Below are positions 6,032 to 13,596 of a DNA stretch of 27,546 bases, in pieces. The notes below the pieces were generated by a model. The model worked only from the letters and a program-made list of their open reading frames with translations, searched no databases and had not been told where the DNA came from. The position numbers and the translations under genes were made by a program. Location: the NCBI GenBank assembly GCA_049287565.1, contig JBAQGA010000007.1, positions 1 to 27,546 of the forward strand, in the 5' to 3' direction. Source of the DNA: UBA8522 sp049287565. GTDB lineage: Bacteria > Acidobacteriota > Aminicenantia > Aminicenantales > UBA8522. Within the stretch, counting starts at the first letter, position 1. The number at the start of each line of letters is the position of its first letter.

Positions 6032-8401
6032 ATGAGGATTTCCAAGCAATTCTATTTATTGTTATGCATCGTTTTGGCTCTTTCGATCTTTGTCTTTGCC
6101 GGCGCCCAAAGAAAGGCGCAGCCGGCCAAGGCGGTGATGAAAAAGATCGAGAGTACAGACCCAGCCTTGCGCTTCAAGTGGTTCGATCAATACCAGGCCA
6201 TGAAAGCCCGGACGCCGCTGAAGCACATGAAGTGGCGCTACATCGGGCCGTTCGACGTGGGCGGGCGATGCACGGATGTCGAGGTCCCAAAAGGGAGCCG
6301 GCTCACCATATATGTGGGGGCCGCCACCGGCGGTGTCTGGAAGACGGATAACGCAGGAGTGACCTGGACGCCGATTGCCGACGAGCTGCCGACCCTTTCA
6401 ATCGGAGACCTGGCCATATCCGAATCCCACCCGGACATCGTTTGGGTGGGTACAGGTGAGGCCAATCACTTCAGGGCCTCGATTGCCGGGATCGGTGTTT
6501 ACAAGTCCACGGATGCCGGAAAAACCTGGGCCCACTCGGGCCTCGCCGCGACTCAAACGATCGGCCGGATTCTCGTCCATCCCACCAATCCCGACACCGT
6601 CTATGTCGCTGCGACCGGACACGAGTGGACCTACAATCCCGAGCGCGGAGTTTACAAGACGACCGATGGCGGAAAGACCTGGGAGAAGGTTCTCTACATC
6701 AACGAGAAAATCGGGGCCATCGATCTGGTCATGGACCCGACGAATCCGGATGTCCTGATCGCCTCGATGGTCAACCGGATCAGGCTGCGCTGGAGCGACC
6801 CGACACCCGGCGGCGAAGGGTTGTTCAAGACGACCGACGGAGGCAAGACCTGGAAACCGTTGACGAACGGTCTTCCCCCCGACCAGACAAAGATCGGCCG
6901 GATCGGCCTGGCCCTTTGCCGGACCAAACCCAATGTCGTCTATGCTTTTGTCGATAACCACACGCCGACCCGGATGCCCGAGCCCGGAGAGCGCGACTCC
7001 TACGGCCGCCTGAGGACTTACTCCGACATTGTCGGAGCCGAGGTGTACCGCTCGGACGACCAGGGCGAGACCTGGCGCAAGATGAGCCCTTCGGACAAGA
7101 TGTTCGAGCGCTTCGGCGGCACATACGGCTGGGTTTTCGGCCAGATCCGGGTGGACCCCAACAACGCGGATGTCGTTTATCTGATGGGCCTCGGCCTTTA
7201 CCGTTCCAGTGACGCAGGAAAAACTTGGGAGAGGCTCGGCCAGGGTGTTCACGGTGATCACCACGGTCTTTGGATCGATCCTTCCGACTCGACCTATCTT
7301 ATCAACGCCAATGACGGAGGGGCTTACGTTTCTTACGATTACGGTAAGAACTGGAGAAGCTTCCAGGACGGTATCCCGGCGACCCAGTTTTACAACGTTG
7401 CTTACGACATGAACAAGCCGTTCTCTGTTTACGGCTCTGTCCAGGATTTCGGGACCTACCGGGGCCTGGGAGTCGCTCCTTTGGCCGCCCCGGAGCCAGG
7501 CCGGCGCCGCCGCCCCCAGGTCGTCCGTTGGGAAAGGGCACCCGGGGGAGAAGGGACCCTGATCGTCGTCGATCCCAACGATCCGAATACGGAATACGCC
7601 TCGGGCTATTACGGTCGGGTCGAGAGGTCCGAGTTCAAGAACGGCGAATGGACGAGCAAGGATGTCTATCCCAAGGCCCCCGAAGGCGAAGTCCCTTACC
7701 GTGGCCAGTGGCTGGCCGGCTTGCTGCTCTCGCCCCACAATCCCCAGATCGTCTACTGCGGTTTTCAGTATCTCTTCCGCTCAATGAACAAAGGTGAAAC
7801 ATGGGAAAGAATCAGCCCGGACCTGACGTGCAATAAACCCGAGTGGCAGGGGAATCTCCCTTATGCGATCCCCTATCAGACCATCACGGCCATCGCCGAA
7901 TCGCCGTTTACATTCGGTGTGGTCTATGTCGGAACCGACGACGGACGCGTTCATGTCACGAAGGATGCCGGGTCGACCTGGACCGATATCACGGCCGGTC
8001 TCCCGTACAACAAGCATGTCTGGAACATGGTCGCTTCGCAGTATGATCCGGCCACGGTCTATATCGCTCAGATCGGTCGGGAAGACGACGATTTTGCGCC
8101 CTACGTTTTTAAGTCCACGGACTACGGGAAGACCTGGGTGAGTATTGCCACCGATATCCCCGGCGGCCCGACCAACGTCATCCGGGAGGATCCGAAAAAA
8201 AAGGATGTTCTCTACTGCGGGACCGACCAGGGAGTTTTCGTCACCACAGACGGCGGCAAAACCTGGAATTATCTCGGATCCGGGCTGCCGAATGCCCCGG
8301 TCTGGAATTTGCAGATCCACCCTCGCGACAACATGTTGATCATCGCCACGAACGGACGCGGCATGTGGGCCATCGACGACGTCTCCCCGCTGCAGAAATA
8401 A
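6032..8401 (+). CDS. Exported Asp-box (sortilin/VPS10-like) beta-propeller protein, 789 aa
   Basis: The ATG at 6032 is chosen over an in-frame ATG at 5984 because AAAGGAGG sits 5-6 nt before it and it begins a clean signal peptide (MRISKQFYLLLCIVLALSIFVFAGA). About eleven Asp-box motifs follow, such as YKSTDAGKTW, YKTTDGGKTW, FKTTDGGKTW, YRSDDQGETW, VSYDYGKNW and VTTDGGKTW, covering nearly the whole protein. Unlike its two paralogues it ends at the last blade (GRGMWAIDDVSPLQK) and has no C-terminal Ig-like or helical domain. No enzyme motif is seen; peptide or glycan binding outside the cytoplasm is the best guess. It lies 88 bp after the 919-aa propeller gene. Confidence 0.9.
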   Translation: MRISKQFYLLLCIVLALSIFVFAGAQRKAQPAKAVMKKIESTDPALRFKWFDQYQAMKARTPLKHMKWRYIGPFDVGGRCTDVEVPKGSRLTIYVGAATGGVWKTDNAGVTWTPIADELPTLSIGDLAISESHPDIVWVGTGEANHFRASIAGIGVYKSTDAGKTWAHSGLAATQTIGRILVHPTNPDTVYVAATGHEWTYNPERGVYKTTDGGKTWEKVLYINEKIGAIDLVMDPTNPDVLIASMVNRIRLRWSDPTPGGEGLFKTTDGGKTWKPLTNGLPPDQTKIGRIGLALCRTKPNVVYAFVDNHTPTRMPEPGERDSYGRLRTYSDIVGAEVYRSDDQGETWRKMSPSDKMFERFGGTYGWVFGQIRVDPNNADVVYLMGLGLYRSSDAGKTWERLGQGVHGDHHGLWIDPSDSTYLINANDGGAYVSYDYGKNWRSFQDGIPATQFYNVAYDMNKPFSVYGSVQDFGTYRGLGVAPLAAPEPGRRRRPQVVRWERAPGGEGTLIVVDPNDPNTEYASGYYGRVERSEFKNGEWTSKDVYPKAPEGEVPYRGQWLAGLLLSPHNPQIVYCGFQYLFRSMNKGETWERISPDLTCNKPEWQGNLPYAIPYQTITAIAESPFTFGVVYVGTDDGRVHVTKDAGSTWTDITAGLPYNKHVWNMVASQYDPATVYIAQIGREDDDFAPYVFKSTDYGKTWVSIATDIPGGPTNVIREDPKKKDVLYCGTDQGVFVTTDGGKTWNYLGSGLPNAPVWNLQIHPRDNMLIIATNGRGMWAIDDVSPLQK

Positions 8402-8772
8402 GACATTAAGGAATCGGGTCCGAACCTGACTTTCTTTCCGGCAGCGTGAAGAAAGACTGGAGAGAGGCATCTAAAATAAGGTTTGTCTTTAAGTCCTAAA
8501 CCTGGCGCAGAGTTGAGATTCGGTCCAGGCGTATGGTATGTGGTTTTTCCAAATAAATAAATGTCTGCTCCAGATCGAGGTGAATCAGGGTCTCTCTTGA
8601 CTATCAGCTTTTTTCGATAAACGGGATTGGATTATTTGAACGGTCTTGCTGTTTATGCATGGGCTGTCATCATCTTTGAGCGGCATCTTGTCCAGCCGGG
8701 GATCATTAGTGCTCCGTTTTCATCTGTGCGGGAGCGGGAGTCCTTCACATCCTCTCCACGTTGCGATTCACT
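8402..8772. other. Intergenic region, no gene seen
   Basis: About 370 bp between the 789-aa propeller gene and the next gene. A short CTTTC/GAAAG stem lies at about 8431-8456 but has no T-run, so I do not call a terminator. No convincing promoter or RNA gene is visible. Confidence 0.4.
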
Positions 8773-10701
8773 ATGATGTCCGCCTTTGGATTAAGGAGAT
8801 TTGATATCCGAAGCGACAAAGTGACAAACGGTGGAAAAAACACGGTTGTTTTTCTTCTCGTGGGATTGGTCTTTTTGGGCATTCATGGCCGGCAGGATTC
8901 CTTGAATCCGGGTGATCGGAAAGGGCGAAGGGGGGAGCCTTTTATTCCGCTAACTGTCCGAACGGCTGCCCAATACGACGTATCCTCGCCTCTTTCTCAG
9001 TGCGGCTCTGAGGCTATTGGCAATAGTTCCACTCAAAGGGAATCATTCTCCGGCGAGGCCGATAGGAGATCCATGATCCCTCCGGTTCATGAATCGGATA
9101 CCATCCCTTTAACATCGGACTCTGTTGAGCAAACAGAGCAGGGAACCCATTCCCCGCCGGAAATCCTGGCCAGTTTCGATGGACTGGGTGAAGGCTTCGA
9201 AGGGCCTCAGGGCAGGGCTTGGTACCGCAATCCGTCGGACAATTCCCTGGCCGTCGGACCGGACCATATCGTCCAAACCGTGAACACGCGGATGGCCGTC
9301 TTTACCAAGAAAGGAAAGCGATTCAAGAGGACCGGGGAAGTACTTTACGGCCCGGTCCCCACGAACAATGTCTTCCGAGGATTCGGTTCCGCGGCAGCGA
9401 TCAATAACGCTGATGCTGTCGTCCGTTACGACCAGCTCGCTGACCACTGGTTGATCGTCATGCCGATCTTTAGGCGGCTTCCTCCAAGGACAAACGGACC
9501 TCCGGTGCCGAAATCGGGTGAGCCGGCTCATCTCAGCCTTCCCAGTGTCGAGGGACAACCCGGCCCGGCTCTTATGCTCTTCCAGCCTCCGCGGCCGACC
9601 GCAGAAGAAATGGATGTCGCCTCTCTGCCGGCCCGCTCTCCCCGAAAAAAGCGTCCTCCCGAAAATCGCGGCGGTTCTTTCGCCATGTGCTATGCTGTCA
9701 GCACAAGCTCCGATCCCCTCGGATCCTATTACCGCTACGAATTCGTCCGGCCTCTGTTTCCGGACTACCCCCGTCCGGCCGTCTGGCCGGACGGCTATTA
9801 TGTACCGACAAGCACCGGAGACGATGTCATCCAGAAGCAAGCCTATGTCGTCGAGAGGGAAAAGATGCTCAAGGGCGAGCCGGCCAGGGAGCTGGGTTTT
9901 ATTATCGACGGGGTGAACTTTCTGAACAATGCCGACATCGACGGGAAAAAACTTCCTCCGTCCGGGGCACCGAACATCATGATGGCCACCGGCGGAGCAC
10001 AGTTGAAAGGGATCACGGAGGATGACGGGATTTACGTCTGGACATTCCACGTGGATTGGGACGATCCGTCCCGGACGAAACTAGACGGTCCGGTTAAGAT
10101 TCCCGTTGCCCCTTATCGCTATCTGGGAGGCGGCCAGTTGACCAATGCCGTGCCCCAGCCAGGAACCGACCGGTGTCTTGATGGGCAGGGGGATAAGATC
10201 ATGCCCCGCCTGGTTTATCGGCGGGTCGGCCGCCGCGAATCGATTGTCGCCGTCCATTCGGTGAGCGCAGCCGCCGGCGGCGGAGGAGTCCGCTGGTACG
10301 AATTCCGGCTGGACAAGAATCGTCGTGTCAAACTCTACCAGCAGGGAACCTATGCTCCTGACCGGTTCTTCCGCTGGATGGCCAGCCCGGCCATGGATGC
10401 GCTGGGCAATATCGGGATCGGATACTCATTCGGCGGGTCGCCGCACTTTGCCGGCCAGCGCTTTGCCGGTCGGCTGGAGGATGATCCGCCGGGTCTCCTC
10501 ACCATGCGCGAGGCCATCCTTGTCGAGGGAGAGGCCGCCCAAACGGACACGATGCGGTGGATGGATTATTCCCAGACTGCGGTCGATCCGAGCGACGACC
10601 GGACGATCTGGTATGTCGGCGACTACCTCAAAAAGGGGGCCACGACCTATTCGACCCGGATTGGGGCTTTCCGCCTGTCCAAGAACAGGGGAGGCCGATA
10701 A
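8773..10701 (+). CDS. Exported protein of unknown family (about 642 aa)
   Basis: A long open frame, GC-rich like its neighbours, with one hydrophobic segment (TVVFLLVGLVFLGIHG) that fits a signal peptide. The start is uncertain. ATGs at 8773 and 8776 lack a Shine-Dalgarno, and a GTG at 8821 would give a more normal signal peptide (MTNGGKNTVVFLL). A low-complexity Ser/Pro-rich stretch (about residues 35-130) precedes a conserved-looking region with DNSLAVGPDHIVQTVNTRMAV, then FAMCYAVSTSSDPLGSYYRY, WPDGYYV and RWMDYSQTAVDP. These repeated 'what was observed' segments suggest a beta-propeller-like fold. I recognise no catalytic motif. It is 35 bp upstream of the S9 peptidase gene and probably cotranscribed with it. 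Confidence 0.8.
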   Translation: MMSAFGLRRFDIRSDKVTNGGKNTVVFLLVGLVFLGIHGRQDSLNPGDRKGRRGEPFIPLTVRTAAQYDVSSPLSQCGSEAIGNSSTQRESFSGEADRRSMIPPVHESDTIPLTSDSVEQTEQGTHSPPEILASFDGLGEGFEGPQGRAWYRNPSDNSLAVGPDHIVQTVNTRMAVFTKKGKRFKRTGEVLYGPVPTNNVFRGFGSAAAINNADAVVRYDQLADHWLIVMPIFRRLPPRTNGPPVPKSGEPAHLSLPSVEGQPGPALMLFQPPRPTAEEMDVASLPARSPRKKRPPENRGGSFAMCYAVSTSSDPLGSYYRYEFVRPLFPDYPRPAVWPDGYYVPTSTGDDVIQKQAYVVEREKMLKGEPARELGFIIDGVNFLNNADIDGKKLPPSGAPNIMMATGGAQLKGITEDDGIYVWTFHVDWDDPSRTKLDGPVKIPVAPYRYLGGGQLTNAVPQPGTDRCLDGQGDKIMPRLVYRRVGRRESIVAVHSVSAAAGGGGVRWYEFRLDKNRRVKLYQQGTYAPDRFFRWMASPAMDALGNIGIGYSFGGSPHFAGQRFAGRLEDDPPGLLTMREAILVEGEAAQTDTMRWMDYSQTAVDPSDDRTIWYVGDYLKKGATTYSTRIGAFRLSKNRGGR

Positions 10702-10736
10702 TATATGTGTCCGATAATTTCAAGAGAGGAGGATTC

Positions 10737-13010
10737 ATGAAAGACAAATGGTTGGCGGCATTCTTTATTCTCTTGATGATCTGGATTTTTTACCCGGTTC
10801 AGCTTTCGGCACAGGGCACACAGGTAGACTACGAAAGAGCGAGCAGCCTCAGGGAGAAAACCCAATTTTTAGCCCTGAACGCTGTGGACAGGGCGGGCTG
10901 GATCGAAAAAACCAGCCGGTTCTGGTATCGGAGGACGGTCAAGGGGGGTTATGAGTTCGATGTCATGGACGCTCAAAGCCTGGCCAAGAAACCTGCCTTT
11001 GATCACCAGAGGCTCGCGGCTTCCCTTTCCGCCGCTTCCGGGGAGGAGTATTCGCCATTGAACCTGCCTTTCATGGCCCTGACTTTTATCGACAACGAGA
11101 AAGCGGTGGAGTTCGTGGCCGGCGAATTCAGGTGGAGATGCAACCTTGCTGATTATTCGTGTGAAAAAATCGGTCCGGCGTTCTGGAGACCGGGAGGATC
11201 GCCGTTCACTCCGCGCCCTGCTCCCCCGCAGGAGCCCAAAACATCTCCCGACAAAAAGTGGGAAGCCTTCATCAAAAACTTCAATGTGTGGTTGCGCTCC
11301 CAAGAAAATAAAGAAGAATTGGCCCTGAGCTATGACGGGTCAGAGGGCAACACCTATGATCTGCAGTCTATCAGATGGTCACCGGATTCGAAAAAGCTGG
11401 CCGTCTACCGGATCCGGCCGGGATACAAGCGCATCGTCCACTATGTCGAGTCTTCTCCAACCGATCAGGTCCAGCCGAAGTATCACCAAATGGAATACAA
11501 CAAACCCGGCGATGCCCTTGATGTCGAACAGCCCGTGCTTTTCAACCTTGAGACTAAAAAACAGGTCAATGTCGACAACTCCCTCTTCCCCAATCCCTTC
11601 AGTCTCTCGCCTCCGGTCTGGTGGAAGGACAGCCGGGGCTTCACCTTTGAGTATAACCAGCGCGGCCACCAGGTCTATCGTATCATCGAGGTGGATGCGG
11701 CTGCAGGGATACCTCGGGCCCTCATCAGCGAAGAACCGGAGACTTTTTTTTCCTATCGCTACAATAAATACCGCCACGACGTTGAGGACGGGAAAGAGAT
11801 CATCTGGTTGTCCGACCAAGACGGCTGGGGCCACCTCTACCTCTATGACGGGGACACCGGAGAGGTCAAGAACCAGATCACACGAGGAAATTGGGTCGTC
11901 CGGGGCGTGGAAAAAGTCGATGAGGAGGCCCGCCAGATCTGGTTCCAGGCCAGCGGCATGTATCCGGGCCAAGACCCCTACCTCATCCATTATTACAGGA
12001 TCAATTTCGACGGGTCAGGCCTGACTCCCCTGACCGAGGAGGATGGGAACCACTCGGTCATTTTTTCGACGGACATGAAATATTATGTCGACATCTGGTC
12101 CCGGGTCGATCTTCCACCTGTCGCCGAGCTCCGTCTCACCGAGGGCAGAAAGCTTCTCAAGGAAGTCGAGCGGACCGATATCCAGCCGCTCCTCGAGGCC
12201 GGCTGGCGCGCTCCGGAGGTTTTCACTGCCAAGGGCCGCGACGGAAAAACCGATATCTGGGGAATCATCATCCGACCGACGAACTTCGATCCGGAAATAA
12301 AATATCCGGTGGTCGAATATATATATGCCGGACCGCACGGCTCTTTCGTCCCGAAAACATTCAGCGCCTATCATCCGATGCAGTCCGTGGCAGAGCTGGG
12401 ATTCATCGTTGTCCAGATAGATGGAATGGGGACCAACAACCGGTCCAAGGCGTTCCATGACGTCTGCTGGAAGAATATCGGCGATGCGGGCTTCCCGGAC
12501 CGGATTCTCTGGCACAAGGCGGTCGCCGACAAATACCCCCATTATGACATCAGCCGGGTTGGTATTTACGGAGGATCGGCCGGGGGACAGAACTCGACAG
12601 GAGCGTTACTGTTCCATCCCGAGTTCTACAAGGTGGCTGTTTCATTTGCCGGTTGTCATGACAACCGGATGGATAAGATCTGGTGGAACGAGCAGTGGAT
12701 GGGCTGGCCGGTCGGTCCTGAGTACTCAGCCTCGTCTAACGTGGACAATGCCTACCGGCTCCAGGGGAAGCTCCTCCTGGTCGTCGGCGAGCTCGACACG
12801 AACGTCGATCCGGCCTCAACCATGCAGGTCGTTGATGCCCTGATCAAGGCCAACAAAAACTTCGACCTTCTGTCCATGCCTGGCCTTGGCCACGGCGCCG
12901 GAAGGCGAGAAAATGCGGAATACGGAGACAGGAAGCGGAACGACTTTTTCGTGCGCCACCTGCTCGGTGTCGAGCCCCCGGACTGGAACAAAGTCGAAGC
13001 CGAGAAATAA
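10737..13010 (+). CDS. Exported S9 family (dipeptidyl-peptidase IV / prolyl oligopeptidase type) serine peptidase, 757 aa
   Basis: The start is the ATG after GAGAGGAGGATTC; the frame is open further upstream but this start carries the Shine-Dalgarno and a signal peptide (MKDKWLAAFFILLMIWIFYPVQLSA). Residues about 80-500 are a DPP-IV N-terminal-type propeller. The C-terminal alpha/beta hydrolase has the nucleophile in YGGSAGGQ (S614), Asp in GELDTNVDP (D687) and His in GLGHGAG (H719), in the correct order for family S9. It should cleave peptides after proline or similar residues outside the cytoplasm; the exact specificity cannot be read. It is a close paralogue of the gene at 19783-22062 (for example ASTMQVV(D/N)ALIKAN shared). 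Confidence 0.92.
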   Translation: MKDKWLAAFFILLMIWIFYPVQLSAQGTQVDYERASSLREKTQFLALNAVDRAGWIEKTSRFWYRRTVKGGYEFDVMDAQSLAKKPAFDHQRLAASLSAASGEEYSPLNLPFMALTFIDNEKAVEFVAGEFRWRCNLADYSCEKIGPAFWRPGGSPFTPRPAPPQEPKTSPDKKWEAFIKNFNVWLRSQENKEELALSYDGSEGNTYDLQSIRWSPDSKKLAVYRIRPGYKRIVHYVESSPTDQVQPKYHQMEYNKPGDALDVEQPVLFNLETKKQVNVDNSLFPNPFSLSPPVWWKDSRGFTFEYNQRGHQVYRIIEVDAAAGIPRALISEEPETFFSYRYNKYRHDVEDGKEIIWLSDQDGWGHLYLYDGDTGEVKNQITRGNWVVRGVEKVDEEARQIWFQASGMYPGQDPYLIHYYRINFDGSGLTPLTEEDGNHSVIFSTDMKYYVDIWSRVDLPPVAELRLTEGRKLLKEVERTDIQPLLEAGWRAPEVFTAKGRDGKTDIWGIIIRPTNFDPEIKYPVVEYIYAGPHGSFVPKTFSAYHPMQSVAELGFIVVQIDGMGTNNRSKAFHDVCWKNIGDAGFPDRILWHKAVADKYPHYDISRVGIYGGSAGGQNSTGALLFHPEFYKVAVSFAGCHDNRMDKIWWNEQWMGWPVGPEYSASSNVDNAYRLQGKLLLVVGELDTNVDPASTMQVVDALIKANKNFDLLSMPGLGHGAGRRENAEYGDRKRNDFFVRHLLGVEPPDWNKVEAEK

Positions 13011-13115
13011 TAATTAAATTCTCAGCTTCTTGAAGCGAAAGCCTTAACGATGGCTGTTGGGTTTGAATTAAGAGGCGGAGTCCTAAAAAACTGTAAAAGT
13101 AGGGAAGCATAAATC

Positions 13116-13541
13116 ATGAAAAAGGGTGGGGCGACAGCTTTTCTCCTCTCTATTTCGTCGGCCATTCTCATCGGTCAGAAGACCATAAAATAATCATTCC
13201 TCAGCAAGAATATTCCGTCTGTGGATAAAGACATCGATCCTGAGTCATATTATTTTTATTTCTTCACACTTTCTCCCCAAAAAGTGATCGATGAAGGGTA
13301 CGAGGTCTCCTGCGTCCTGTACGATCCGGAGACAAAGAGAGCAGGCTCTGTCCGGTCGCTTGAGGGGAAGCGTGTTGCGGAACACTGGGACGCAAAGCAT
13401 GAGATTTGGAGTGCCCTGTTTTCTTTCGGTCTTGGCCGATGCTCGGCCGGGGATGGCGTCTTGACCGTGGTTTTGCCCGATTCCCCCGGTCAGACCGGAT
13501 CGAGCCGGGAATTCAAAATATCCATCCTGAGTCCTGTTTGA
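13116..13541 (+). pseudogene. Small exported protein gene interrupted by an in-frame TAA
   Basis: From an ATG at 13116 the frame encodes a signal peptide, MKKGGATAFLLSISSAILIG, then QKTIK, and hits TAA at 13191-13193. The same frame reopens at once and runs to a TGA ending at 13541 (PESYYFYFFTLSP, then YEVSCVLYDPETKRAG and further). The two halves are in one frame with no indel, so a single nonsense change could explain the break. The downstream half alone would start at a GTG (13221) without Shine-Dalgarno or signal peptide. The product family is not recognised; it looks like a small periplasmic beta-rich domain. It follows the S9 gene by about 105 bp. Confidence 0.55.
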
Positions 13542-13596
13542 TTCATTCATGACACCCAGCGAGGTTATTCACGGCCGCACTATCAACGGTTCCTAA

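Noticed and set aside
6398..7738. Long open frame (446 codons) on the minus strand inside the 789-aa propeller gene
   Set aside because: It is the antisense shadow of repeated Asp-box codons in GC-rich DNA, with no Shine-Dalgarno, signal peptide or recognisable motif.
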